Source of the DNA: Vicia villosa
Lineage: Eukaryota > Streptophyta > Magnoliopsida > Fabales > Fabaceae
Length of the DNA: 64,000 nt
NCBI RefSeq assembly: GCF_029867415.1
Contig: NW_026706271.1
Location: forward strand, 62,001 to 126,000
Direction: 5' to 3'
A model generated the notes under the pieces. It was not told where the DNA came from. It ran no database searches and was given only the letters and a program-made list of their open reading frames with translations. The position numbers were made by a program, and so were the translations under genes. Of this stretch, positions 10,649 through 22,262 are shown piece after piece; the stretch's first letter is position 1, and the number at the start of each line of letters is the position of its first letter.

Positions 10649-12069
10649 AACAGTCTTGTCGTCGATCCATTGAATCCTTGGAGGTTGCTTCCTTTATAAG
10701 TGACGAGACTCTCTTGAGTTAGGCGTAAATTTTCCTTTATAAGTTGAATCCTTGGAGGTTGCTTCCTTTGTAATGGGACATGAAATTTTGAAATCTCGTT
10801 AACTAGCTCCTCGTCATAGAAGGAGGCGAGTGACCTGACTTTTCTAAGCGGTTCTTTGCATTTGTTAAATCTAATAAAAGGATGAGTGGGTAGGTCAGTT
10901 GACACTTGTTAACTGAGTTAAAAAAATTGTTGGTTCAGAGTTCAAAGTCTGACAAAAACATTTATTTATTTGTAAATAAGTTGTTGATACTTATAAATCA
11001 ACAACTTTTTTTAAAAAAAAACTAATAAAAATAATACATATATTTACCATAAGTCCTTACAAAAGACACAAAACAAATATTTGAATTAAAAAATTATATG
11101 TTTTACATTTACAAAATCTAATTTTTATAATTTAATATAGGTATTTGAAATAAAATCATAATAGCTATAACTATTTTATTCAATCAGATTGAAAATACTT
11201 AGTTCATAAAAAGTATATTTTATTATTTTTTAACTATAACTATATCATTTAAACCTTATGTTTTTTAATCAATCAAATATTATTTATTTATATTTTATTA
11301 ACATTTAAAAGAAATATTCATAACGGGGGATAAATCGTTAACTTGTGTCTAAGTTAAAAATATGAGTGATAATTAGGTGCAGTGGAACATTCCAACAGAG
11401 AAGTCAAATCTCAATGAGCTAACGACCTATGGAAATTTTTTCACGTGGCTATTTAGTCATCAGGTAAACTAAAATTATATTTGTTTTAGAAATTAAATTA
11501 TAGTATTTGTTAATTAAGCTTTATATGTTTATGCGGGATATTTGTTAAGCAGTCTCACTCTTCTTATCTTCATTTAATTTTATATTTAGAAAATAATTAA
11601 TATTACTACTAATAAGATGATGACTTCTCTATCTCAACAAAAAAATAATAATGATGACTTCTCTCAACAGAATCATTTTAATTTAAATTTTAATATTTGA
11701 TATGTGACATGTCTATTAACGGTTGTTTTAAACTAATTTTTATGTTTCATTCTTTAAATTTAATTTTTTAAATTGATCTTTCTTTTATTCATTTTAAATC
11801 AAGAAAAAGTCTTCTAACTCGACTCTGGAAAATGTATCGGTTGGGAAGGCGAGTTAACAAATAGTGTTATAGAAAGTTAATAAATTTTCACCTCATGTCA
11901 AAGACCAAGAGAAAAACTAAAAAGCACGTCATATAAGTTTCAATCGAAAGAAAAAAATGACATTGATCATATGTTCGATTTTCAATTTTTTTGTATTTTT
12001 AAAATAAGAAATCGCGTCCCACTTTTTCTCTTGGTTTCTTCTTATATATGAGATAATAGATGTATGTTT
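10647..12069. other. AT-rich spacer, no gene recognised
   Basis: Nothing codes convincingly here. The segment TTGAATCCTTGGAGGTTGC and its flanks occur twice, near 10669 and 10744, about 75 bp apart. From 10920 on the sequence is simple AT-rich DNA with short CAACAA-type runs. Confidence 0.6.
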
Positions 12070-12542
12070 TTTTACCTCGGTTTAGTGATCCAACTGAGGG
12101 TAAAACTCTTGTTTTAATCTTTTTTAATTTGACAAAATTTTCATTTTAATATGTATTTCTTTGACACAAGTTAAATTGTACATTTTGTAAATCAAAACAA
12201 ATGACCCATTTGTGAAACTAAAACATATACAAATGATTAATCAACAAAGACAAAAAGTAAAGTTGACCGACTTAAATGGATGTCCTAAAATCTTCTTCTG
12301 TGAATGGTATCCGATCATTAAACACCTATAATTTGAACGAAATTTGAAAATAATTAGGATAACACAACAACAATAATATTAAACTTTCAATAATAACAAC
12401 ATCAACATTAAACCTTCCAACCATCAATTTCAATGAAAGCAACAACATTAGTCTTTCAATCACAATAAGAACAATAACATTAAATTTTTTACTAAGAACA
12501 ACAACAATAACTTTTCTTTGAAAGACAACATTAGTGTTTTGT

Positions 12543-13158
12543 TGTCTTTTATAAATTTCTTCCACAGTTAAGGGTTTTGGAGTGATATCAAACTTTTGCC
12601 CACCATTAAAAGTCTTCAGCAATCTGTGATATGGATGATTGGGTCTTAGAAAATTTTGACACCCAAGGTAAACAAACTTTTTTTCCTATTCTTTAGTTGG
12701 TGGGAGCATGTATCAGCTTCACATATAGGACACATCTTATGTCTCTTAACGATGTACTCTGAAAAATTATCGTATGTAGGAAAGTCCCTAATTATGCAAA
12801 ACAACATGACATATAACTTAAAATTTTCACCTGAATACACATCATCAACATCAACACCTTCTTCCCGCAAAACTTTTAAATCTTCGATCAATGGAATTAG
12901 ATAAATATCTATATCATTTCCTAGATGTTTTGGACCCGGAATCATTATATATAACATCATATCTTTGTGTTTCATGCACAACCACAAAGATAGGTTGTAA
13001 ATTATGGGAAAAAATAGACATGAAATAAGATTAGTACTCAAATTACCTAACGAGTTTATTCCATTAGGGGAAAGTCCAAGCCTAAGGTTTTTTGCTCACG
13101 GATGAAATTCGAAAACAACAAATCAATTTTCTTCCATTGCAAAAAATCAACTACATGG
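12543..13158 (-). pseudogene. TNP2-like CACTA transposase, C-terminal remnant
   Basis: The minus-strand frame from 13041 reads YNLSLWLCMKHKDMM, then GNDIDIYLIPLIEDLK, IIRDFPTYDNFSEY and CPICEADTCSHQLKNRKK. These are the characteristic order and motifs of the TNP2 (Transposase_21) family, which cuts CACTA elements in the nucleus. Further on, FNGGQKFDITPKPLTVEEI matches the usual following segment, after which the reading dissolves into AAC-rich simple sequence. A frameshift lies near 13045, and the piece from 13158 joins the N-terminal part beyond solo LTR B. Only about 200 residues of a family normally above 700 remain here. Confidence 0.82.
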
Positions 13159-15060
13159 TGTCATACCCAAAAATTTAACCGATACGATTCACGTCTATTA
13201 ATTTATTGAGGGTATCAAAATTAGGAGTTATGAGGTTTAACATTTGTATTGTTAAACCAAATCTCTTATTAAAAAAAAAACCTTCTAATTGAATGTGGGG
13301 GTGTATCTATAGGATGTCCTTTGAGCCCAATTGAAAATTTAGGCCCATTAACTTGTTCCTAATTTTTAATTTTTAATTTTTTTGTTTAAATTATATATTT
13401 CGGTTTTTCCCTATTTAAAACATGTTTTTTTTCTAACATTAATTTCTTTTTATACAAACTATATATAAATTATTATCTTTATTTTATTATTTAGTTAGTA
13501 TTATCATTAAAAACAAATCTATTATATCAATTATATTAATATTACTATTAATCATTATTATTATTAAAATCAAATCTTATATACAATAAAAGTCCAAATA
13601 CATAATCAATCTAATTTACAAATTGAATCAAATCCTAAAAACCTAAATCAAAACCTAAAGTAAAATCAAATCTTATTTCATGAATCAATTTACAACAAAT
13701 CAAATATATTACAATCAAATACAAATCAATCTAATCTAATCAAATCTAAAGATTATAACAGATTGAATCTAATCTTACTAAAATAAATATAACCCTAAGG
13801 CTATATAAACTAAAACCTAATCTAAGAGAAGAAAAAAAGAAAAAAGAGGAATCAGAGTTGGAGAGCCGCGAATCCATAACCTTCAACCTTGCGAAGACAC
13901 CTGCGAGCAAAAAAGAAGAGGATTAGCGAAGAGATTGGAGCTTACACGATCCAGAATTCAAGATAAAAGGTAACCCGAGACACTTAGCTTACGTTTTTAT
14001 GTCGAATGCATGTGTGTTTTGATGTTGGTTTCTGGAAATTTAGGGTTAGGGTTCTTCAACTTAGAGTTAGATTAACACCCCCTGGATTAATATTAAACAA
14101 AAAAAAATACTCCTCCTGCGTTCTAGTCAAAAGAAAGATTAATTAATTGTTTTAAATTACATGATTAATTTTAAATAATTGTTATTTGGTTCGATTGTAT
14201 TTAATAGTCGCGCTGATTAATAATATTTCTTTGGATCAAAAAATTCAAATTGATATTAATAATTGGATATAATTTTATATGCACACTTAAGGTTTATTTC
14301 GTTAATTGTTTTAATCGAATCAATCGATTATGATGATTAGCGACAAAAATTAATTTTTGTCAAGCTAATATATATTAGGGTCGATTTATTAATTGTTTTA
14401 ATCAAATCAATTGATTATGATGATTAATAATCAATTATTCAAATTTACTTTAATTTATTTAATTTATTTAAACTGGTTCTATTTACTAAAGGTTTTAATC
14501 GAATTAATCGGTTACGATAATTAGTAATTCTTTACTAATTTGTTAATTATGTTGATCAAATCAATTGATCAACACGATTAATAAAATTTCAAAATATTAA
14601 AAAGGGTTGTATGCCATATAATAAACTTTTAACATCTTCACAAACTGTGAATTACACAAAACTACGACAATTAGCGAAATGCGTACGGTAATTTAAAATA
14701 CACTTCAACATACAAACTTCAAAGACATACAACCTCTAAAAAACACCAACATACCCGAACTACGTAGACTCTGATCCTCCATAAGGAGGTACGTAGGCAC
14801 TTGGTAACAAGGCGAGTCCCCTTCCCCAAAATTTCAATAAGGCTAATATTTGCCCTATTTAACTGTCTGTCACCTTTCTTTATTAGCCATAAACCTTTGC
14901 CTTAGACAAAACCTTAGGAAAGGGTTAAGGGTGCCTAACACCTTCCCTTGACCTGATTATAATAACTTATCCAGATCTCTAAACTTCGTAGGGTTTCCTA
15001 TTCGCCCTAGCAGAATAGGTGGCGACTTTAAAATCTAAATTTTTAGGGCAGGTTGCTACA
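13159..15060. mobile_element. Solo LTR B (Ogre/Tat-like), 1902 bp
   Basis: It starts TGTCATACCC and ends GGTTGCTACA, flanked by perfect CATGG duplications (13154-13158 and 15061-15065). It carries GGTGGCGACTTT about 40 bp from its end and a TACGTAGGCACTTGG block (14791) resembling the TATGTAGGCACAAGA block of solo LTR C. No coding domain is seen. It splits the TNP2 gene. Confidence 0.82.
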
Positions 15061-15065
15061 CATGG

Positions 15066-15918
15066 GAAAAATTTCATCATATTTATTTTCATCTGTATGA
15101 CATCTAATATTTTGTCGTCAGTTACATTAGAAAATAATCTTTTGAACCTTGGAATTATTGGTAGATATCATATCACCTTGGTAGGAGGACCCTTTTTGCT
15201 TACACCATCACCATCATCAGCACAATTGTCCTTCAGCTTGTAACGCGACTCCCCACTACTTGGGCATTCATTGAACTTTTTATAATCTTACTTGTATAAT
15301 ATGCAATCATTACGACATACATGTATTTTGGCATAGTCCAAATTCATTGATATAGCCTCATAATTACGATTTAGCAACATGTAACACTATGAAAGCACGT
15401 ATTTTAACAATTCAAGAAAGTAAGTGAACTTTTTATGCGTTCACCCAGTCTTCTCCTTCAGATTAAACTGTCTTAACACAATTGAAAGTCATGTAAAATT
15501 GTTGCACCCCAAAAATAATGAATTTTCCTTGTCAATACGTAAAGTATCATACACATGGACTCTCTTAAAAGAATCTTCTTTAATATTCCAAATCATATAT
15601 TCTAGATGATAATCCATATCTTCACCAACTTCATTTTTATGTGCTTATAGGAAAACTTCATTTCTATGTGACGCAAATTTTTTCACTTCTCCATGCCACA
15701 CCTATGTCGTATAATTTTGACAAATTCCATCACAATATAGATGATTGAATATTTTTTTACTTTCCACACTTTTTTTTTCGTATTCTTGCATATAACACAA
15801 AGACAACAAAACATCCTTTATTATCGGGAAGGTTTCTTTCAGTGAACTCAAAAAATTGAACCACTTCATTTTCACACTTGTCACTTAATCTATTCGATTT
15901 CATCCGACTACGATCCAT
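15066..15918 (-). pseudogene. TNP2-like CACTA transposase, N-terminal remnant
   Basis: The minus-strand reading starts at ATG 15918 with MDRSRMKSNRLSDKCENEV, the usual start of TNP2 proteins, followed by HLYCDGICQNYTT. Later segments CRNDCILYYK and CPSSGESRYKLKDNC are the conserved Cys-containing block, then PPTKVI and YLPIIPRFKRLF. Several stops and frameshifts interrupt it. It runs up to the CATGG duplication, so it and 12543-13158 are two halves of one gene split by solo LTR B. Confidence 0.8.
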
Positions 15919-16589
15919 AAATACGTACTCTCTGAAAATAAAATCAAAATTCTAAACTAATTAATCATGCATTTTGAATGATAAGTTAAAAAATTACTCA
16001 TTGTAATAATTCTACACCTATATAAATTACTCATTTTAAAAACCTATAAGAAAAATGTCAAGACTTTAGTAATTTAACACAACAACAATGAATATTTGAT
16101 CTCAACAACAACAATAATATTAAACCTTGAATCTTATTAACAACAACAACAACCAAAAGAAAAACAACAACATTGAACCCTCAGTATAAAAAACAACAAT
16201 ATCATTAAACCTTAAATATCTCAACAATAATAACAATATTATTACAGTCCTGTAGAAAGTATTTATGTATCAGAAATGTGATGAGAGAGTCATAGAAATG
16301 AGTTGGTTTGAGTTTCAAGTTTCCTTATTCAAGCTTTGTTCGAGTTTCCTTCTTCTAGTTTCATTCGGGTTTACTTCCTCCTTTCTTTACTTCGTTCGAC
16401 TTTAAAGATGGAGTTTTGTTTGACTTAGTGAAGAAGATGAAGAATGGTATTTTTGAGTTAACAGAAGATGATGTTTCGTTCGTAAGATAGAGAAGATCAA
16501 GAAGATGCTTTGTTTGCCAGGGCTAAATTTCTTTACGAGAAATGAAAAGTGAATGATATCTAACGTTGTGTTTTAGAACATAATATTGG

Positions 16590-16860
16590 GAGTTTTCCTC
16601 TCGGTTGGGATTAAAAACTGAGGGAATAGGGGTAATTTTCCTCTCGATTGAAGAGCACAACCGAGAAAATAGGTGGTAGTTTTCTCTCAATTAGAGAGCA
16701 CAATCGAGGAAATATATAATTTATATTTTAATTTAAAAACAATAAAATAAGAACGCCATTTTAAAAGAATTAAAATCATAAACATAAGTTGCTAGAATTT
16801 GAAACCTATCTCTGAAGGACTTTTCCCCTCAACTGTCAGCCCAACTGAGGGAATAGATGA
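16590..16860. repeat. CACTA subterminal repeat cluster
   Basis: Alternating direct and inverted copies of CTCTCGGTTG / AACCGAGAAAATAGG-type words occur about every 20-40 bp. The AACGCCATTTTAAAAG block after them (16751) recurs in related form near 20795 and inverted near 32510, tying the three CACTA-like regions of the window together. Confidence 0.6.
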
Positions 16861-17062
16861 ATTCTATTACAGACCCAAAAAGAAAATGGTGAATTGTAAG
16901 GGATATCACTTACATCTTTTTACCATTCACCATTTTATTGAGTTGCAATATATTTTGAGTATGATTAGGAATATGTTTCTCAATGTTGTTAGCCAATGCA
17001 AACAATAAATCATTGAATATTTTCCTTTGATAACAACATTGAGAAATTATTCTTTAAAATTT

Positions 17063-17937
17063 TGTGAAAATCTAAGGTTTAATTCACATCAAGAAATTTG
17101 ATGTGTGGGGACAAAGAATAGTGACAATTAAAATAAATGACATTAAACAATTATAACTCTTTGATGCAATAAGACAATGTATTAACTTCGCAGAAGAAGA
17201 TAAAAGAAGGCGAGAAACACGAAAGATTTGTTTACCTAGTTTGATCAAGTGATCTACGTCTAGGAAGAGAGAAAATCTCCCATTCACTATATTCCAAATT
17301 TTTATACAAGAGATTACAAATGAGCTACAAGAAACTAACCTTCAAATTTCTCAATAACAAGCCCTATTTTTTACCCAAGTGTTTCCCTATTTCTCCAACT
17401 CTCAATATAGTAACCACACAAACCTAAGATATTTAGAAGTATTGTTTGATCTTTCTAGATAAATCTACAGGTTTCCTTCAACCCTAAACCCTTATTTTTC
17501 TCTTTAGCTCTTAAGTTTTAAAATTGTCCCGCTTAAAATAATAGAAGAGATACATATTTATAATTACTATTACTAAAACCCAACAAATCCATAACAAACT
17601 TCAAAACATATCTCATTAATTTTTAAAATAAAATATATTAATTATATCTTATAATATCTCTTAAAATATTATATAACATCTTATAATATCTCTTAAAATA
17701 TGATAAATATTTTATAATTTGTTTTTATATTAATTTATAGTATCTCTAAATTAATATAAAAATATATATCCAATATTCTAGCATTAATGAACGGATATGC
17801 AAATCGAACCAATTAAATATAATATTCGCAAACCGCCTGAACCATACATTCTTGTTGCTTTTCGGATTCCTGATTTCTATCAATCTCGAAACATGTTTTC
17901 GTTTTCTCTGTCACTTAAGGTTGTAAGGCATACTTCA
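17063..17937 (-). repeat. 3' LTR of the minus-strand copia
   Basis: About 875 bp; on the minus strand it starts TGAAGTATGCC and ends GATTTTCACA. It matches 19860-20526 throughout apart from about 170 bp (around 17165-17335) missing from the other copy. Confidence 0.8.
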
Positions 17938-18146
17938 ATAATCTCCACCTTGACTTTAAACCGTGGTGATGTCAATTTAACCATCAACCACCTTGTTGTT
18001 ATCGACCATATTAAAACCTCATTCAACAAACTTGATCAAGTTTAAGTCACCCTTAAACCCTCATCTTACCACTTGCATCCACTTGTTTCTATCTACCTTT
18101 TTTACCTTGGTAATCTAACAAGATAACACGAATATTTTTTCAACTA

Positions 18147-19100
18147 TTGTTGACTCTACATGCCTTCGAATGCATCCTTGAAGGTCCATGTTTCTGTATT
18201 TTAAAACCATTCAACCATATTCAAAGCATAAAACCCAAGACTAGCATAATCGTCCATTTAAGATGTTATAATCTCCCTCCATACCTTATCACGATTGAAA
18301 TGATAATCAGAGGCCTCTGTAATTGTTCCCTCAATACTACTAGTATCCATAGTAGGAAATTCCATCTCAAACTGAGTTCTCTCCGCCAAAGTTTCTAAAA
18401 GCTTCATCACTTGATTTTTACGCTTCTTCCTCTGAAAGAATTTTCTATCAACCAAGTAAGTTACTTTGATACCAGCCTTACCCTTAAAAGCTCAATGACA
18501 ACTCAACAGTCTCATGCATTTTTATTCCTTGTCTTCTGTAAAACTCATTAAATTGTTCCAAAACAACTTCCAAATAATCATCATGCATTAACCTCAAATC
18601 CCATAGCTTATTCATGTCATGAAAGTCTTCACTAACTGATAATAAATGAACAACAACATTTGAACCTTCTAAAATATATAGACAATATATTTTAGACCCT
18701 TTAGTAATGATAACTTAATTCAGCGCAATTTTTCCCCACGTTTAACTCTAGTGCAATAGTCTAGATCATCAAAAATGCTTATGGAGAAAAAATTTCGCTT
18801 GAGTTCTAGAGCATACCTCACATTGTGAAGAAGAAACTCATTATCATCAAACATTTTAAGTATGGTTGTACTGATACCATGAACCTTGTCATTCTTATTG
18901 TCACCAAGGATAACTACTCCACCTTGTTCCAACTTCAATGTCTCAAAGTATTCTATTCTTAGACACATGTGATAGGAGAAACCTGAGTTTATCACACGAC
19001 TATCTTCGGTTTTCAAATTGGATACCACTAGTGCACCAGCACTCTCATAACCATCCTCATCTAAGGCAACCATAACTTGAACATAATTGTCATTGTCATC
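18147..19100 (-). pseudogene. Copia protease and integrase-region remnant, minus strand
   Basis: The frame at 19073-18720 contains SGFSYHMC (the protease DSG motif, now NSG), VVILGDNKNDKVHG and VRYALELKRNFFS, the usual end of copia protease. Shattered pieces of the pre-integrase and integrase regions follow (18720-18500), then the post-integrase linker (around 18455-18258). The loss of the first Asp of DSG plus several stops makes it inactive. RT and RNase H are absent, so a large internal deletion occurred. Confidence 0.75.
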
Positions 19101-19329
19101 TCTCTCAAGATAATCCGTCTTGAAGTGACCTATTTTATAACAATTAAATTTTTCAGCTTTAATTTGTTAAACCTCTTTGATTTGGACATCCCTCTACACT
19201 CTTGAGACACTCAAGCCTTCACCATTATCATTAATTTTCAAATATTTCACTTTTAAAAATTCTTTGGATCTCATAGGCGTCTGCACTTTATCCAAAGTAA
19301 TAGTTCATTTCTTACCATAAAGAATAACA

Positions 19330-19810
19330 TCTTTAAAGTGCTAAAAGAACATAAGTAATGAGATCAACAAGAGTAGAGCCTTGTTATCACCATCAATTTT
19401 CACCTCAATATTCTCTATATCATCAATAAAATCTTGTGAGATTCTATCAAATCGATCAACTAAGGATTTGTTCTCCATCATTCGTAATGAATATAGTTGT
19501 TGTTTCAGACACAACCTGTGAGCTAAAGACTTGGTCTTATACAATGATTCAAGTTATTCCCAGATCAAAACTGCAGTCCGTTCCCTAGCGACTTCCCTTA
19601 GAACTTTATCCCCAAGGCACAAGATAATGGCACTCCTAGCCTTATCCAGCATCCCAGTCTTCTCTGCTTTTGTTAAGCGTGCATGTATCAATGTTTCGCC
19701 TTTCAAAGTTTCAATACATTTCTCTTGAGTTAAAATTTCTTGCATCTTTACTTTAAAAATCCAAAATAGTTTTCTCTAGAAAATTTTGTGATCTCTCATT
19801 TAGCCATGGT
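19330..19810 (-). pseudogene. Copia gag remnant, minus strand
   Basis: Two frames, 19745-19554 and 19544-19341, make up the UBN2-type gag core: ETLKGETLIHARLTKAEKT, ARSAIILCLGDKVLREVA, then TKSLAHRLCLKQQLYSLRM and VKIDGDNKALLLL. The order matches the gag of copia copy 2 (2713 onward), but the two are clearly different families. A frameshift separates the frames and the zinc-knuckle region downstream is damaged. In life the protein would form the particle shell. Confidence 0.8.
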
Positions 19811-19859
19811 GCTCACTTGTAAACAATACCTATTTTCCCAACGATAGGCACCGAGATGT

Positions 19860-20526
19860 TGTAAAAATCTAAAGTTCAATTCACATCAATAAATTTGATG
19901 TGTGAGGACAAAGAAAAATGACAACCAAAATAAATAGTGTTAAGCAATTATAATAAAATAGTCTTCAAAGTTCCCAAGAACAAACCTTATTTTCTAACCA
20001 AGTGTTTCTCAATCTCTCCAACTCTCAATATAGTAATCACACAAATCCAAGGTGTTTAAGAGTATTGTTTGATCCTTCTAGATAACTCTAAAGGTTTCCC
20101 TAAATCCTAAACCCTTATTTCTCCCTTTAAATCCAAAGTTCTAAAATTGTCCCACCTAACATAACAAAAGAGATACATATTTATAATTGCTAAAATCCAA
20201 GAAATCCATAACATATCTCGTTAGTTGTTAAAATAAAAGATACTATTAATATCTTAAAATATCTCTTAAAATATTATAAACATCTTAAAATATTAATAAT
20301 CTTTTATAATACCTTTTTATATTAATTTATAGTATCTCTAAATAAATATAAAAATATATTCCAATATTCTAACATTAATGGACGGATCCGCAAATTGAAC
20401 CGACTCAACCTGATATTTGCGAACCGTCTAAACCATAAATTCTTGCCGCTTTTCGAATTTTTGATTTATGGCAATCTCGAAACATGTTTTCTTTCTCTTC
20501 AATTTAAGGTTTTAAGACATACTTCA
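19860..20526 (-). repeat. 5' LTR of the minus-strand copia
   Basis: A 667 bp copy of the left LTR, ending GATTTTTACA on the minus strand. Gag begins about 60 bp inside it. The primer site could not be assigned: the following bases, ACATCTCGGTGCC, do not start with TGG. Confidence 0.78.
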
Positions 20527-20531
20527 ACAAA

Positions 20532-20874
20532 AAAATAAAAACTACATCAATACAACAACAAAACCCAACAACAACAAAAACGAGAAAACATTAAACAAAG
20601 TTTGATATCGGGGAGAAATATGTATTCATAAATAGAAAATGAAGTTTAGAGGCAGAAAGATAGGTTAGGTATATGGCAATAGTGAAATAACTCGGTGCTT
20701 TATACATAAAATTGGGGTAACTTCTCCCTCGATTTTACATGTAAACGAGGAAAAAAGTTATTTACTTTTAATTTTAAATAAAAAAGGAATGCACCATTTT
20801 AATTATAAATTAAATACGAAATTGCTAGTGCTGAAAATAACTTAATTTTTTCAACTTTACATATTATATTGGAT
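20532..20874. mobile_element. CACTA-like terminal fragment
   Basis: An AAC-rich tract, then CCCTCGATTTT / AAACGAGG-type inverted words (20727 and 20746) and a GAATGCACCATTTTAA block resembling 16751. It is probably the outer part of a CACTA element, perhaps the same one as 12070-16850 separated by the copia. No protein is seen. Confidence 0.45.
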
Positions 20875-22262
20875 TGAGGTTGATTCCCATCAGAGAGTGA
20901 CCACATGTAGCAGTTGTCTGTGTATCTAGATCCTTTCTTGATTTGAGTGTGTTTTTATCTGTAATAGTGCATTGTTCGCTAGTAAAATTGAGGTTTAATT
21001 CCTGATCACATAGTTGGATAATATTGACGAAGTTAGCAGTAAGACCATAAATGAACAACACACATCAAGACAAGAAAAACCATGATAGTCCAACTGACCC
21101 TTTCATACAATCTTTCCTCTAGCACCATCACCAAAAGTAACATAGTTGTTGGAATAGGGTTTGATATTTGTTAGATAGTTTCTTTCACCAGTCATTTATC
21201 TAGAACAAGTGCTTATCAAAGAACCGTACATTCTATATAAGAAAGGAAGAATGTGACTACTTCAACCACAATAATGACATAACCATGGAGGCTTATTCAC
21301 AAGGGTCCCGACTAAGGCAATATTATGCTTGTAAAATGAGTGGGAGGTTGTCACGACATTATACGAGACAATTCAGTCTCCAATTCCTATGTAAGAGGAA
21401 CATACATAGTCTTTGGGGGTGGATGATCCGCCATTATATCCAAATTCCTTCATGTTCTTCGTCGGTTTTCTAACAAAAAAAAAACATAGAGATTTTCAAC
21501 TCTAGAATTCAGTATGTACAAAAATTTGATCATTAATTCATGTTTAAAATTGAAACGCGCAACTTCCCGCTTCAACCCAACAATAGTAAGCATGAGTCTG
21601 GTTTTGTCATGAAGAAGATTTTAAGTTTTTTCCTTATGCTTTTCAATCACTTAGGATTCTTCATTCCACATTAAATAAAAAGTTTTGTAAAATTCAACAT
21701 GGGCATCATCAGATAGCTCATCTTCATCACTAATATTCTCATTATCATTAGGAAATACATTAGCAATAGGTAACTCAATATTAGAGATCTCTTTGATGCA
21801 GGTAGGAAATGTTACAACACTACTTATTAAACTCGTCATCTGAAAATGTGACATTTCCAATTTTTATTTGTTTTCTCAGAAAATTAGAACATTCAACTAG
21901 GATATGTGCAAATCCTTCACATGCACAATATTGGCTTGCTTTAGATCTATTAGGATTGCTAGAGTCTTGTCTTATGCCATCTCTTCCTTGACGCAGAAAG
22001 TTACTACTTTTTAGACTCTGTTGTTGATTTCCTTAACATTTGGAGAGACAATGTTCCCATATCTTCTATCAAGTCTTCTCATAACATCGCTAAAATTCTT
22101 AGTAAACAATAAAATATAATCGATAATATTTTCATTAGTGGTATTAGATATACCTGGTCTCCATAACTAGCAATATTGGCATCAAACGCTACTCTTTTAC
22201 TCTTATTCTTAGAAAAGATCCTCCCTTCCTTGGTATTGTCCATCTTCAACAGAAAATATTAG
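20875..22262 (-). pseudogene. SIRE/Maximus-type copia gag-protease remnant, minus strand
   Basis: Read on the minus strand from 22262: a gag C-terminal segment (NTKEGRIFSKNKSKRVAFD), a zinc knuckle with its first Cys changed to Tyr (YCACEGFAHILVEC, about 21935-21890), an acidic stretch, and a second damaged knuckle (CHYCG). Protease-region pieces follow (MTGERNYLTNI, FGDGARGKIV), ending in the QLCDQELNLNF block (about 21000). The order is typical of the SIRE/Maximus copia lineage. Stops and frameshifts are numerous, and neither LTRs nor pol remain. It is not closely related to the SIRE-like elements at 48-64 kb. Confidence 0.7.

Larger units (their letters stand above)
12070..16850 (-). mobile_element. 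Decayed CACTA (En/Spm) transposon
   Basis: A minus-strand TNP2-like transposase remnant is framed by short repeats of the CCTCGGTTG / CAACCGAGG type (12074 and 12105 on the left; 16597, 16618, 16640, 16658, 16690 and 16838 on the right). Such subterminal repeats bind the second transposon protein in CACTA elements. Similar AAC-rich tracts (12360-12520 and 16078-16260) lie on both sides of the coding remnant. No terminal CACTA/TAGTG pair could be fixed, so the outer limits are approximate. Solo LTR B is inserted in the gene. Confidence 0.7.
17063..20526 (-). mobile_element. Internally deleted Ty1/copia element, minus strand
   Basis: Two direct LTR copies (17063-17937 and 19860-20526) flank about 1.9 kb holding gag, protease and scraps of the integrase region on the minus strand; RT and RNase H are missing. 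The purine tract (AAGGTGGAGATTAT read on the minus strand, 17938-17952) abuts the left LTR, confirming orientation. No matching target duplication was found (AATTT on the left, ACAAA on the right), so an end may be rearranged. The LTRs differ considerably, so the copy is old. Confidence 0.82.

Noticed and set aside
10647..10905. Minus-strand frame with a gypsy-protease-like phrase (LQGFNGSTTRLL)
   Set aside because: The resemblance is short, the rest does not fit protease, and the frame covers an internal direct repeat.
17058..20531. Target duplication of the minus-strand copia
   Set aside because: The bases outside the two LTRs (AATTT and ACAAA) do not match in any nearby register.
21285..21473. 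Plus-strand ORF of 62 codons
   Set aside because: It is a shadow of the minus-strand SIRE-type gag-protease remnant, whose motifs are clear.
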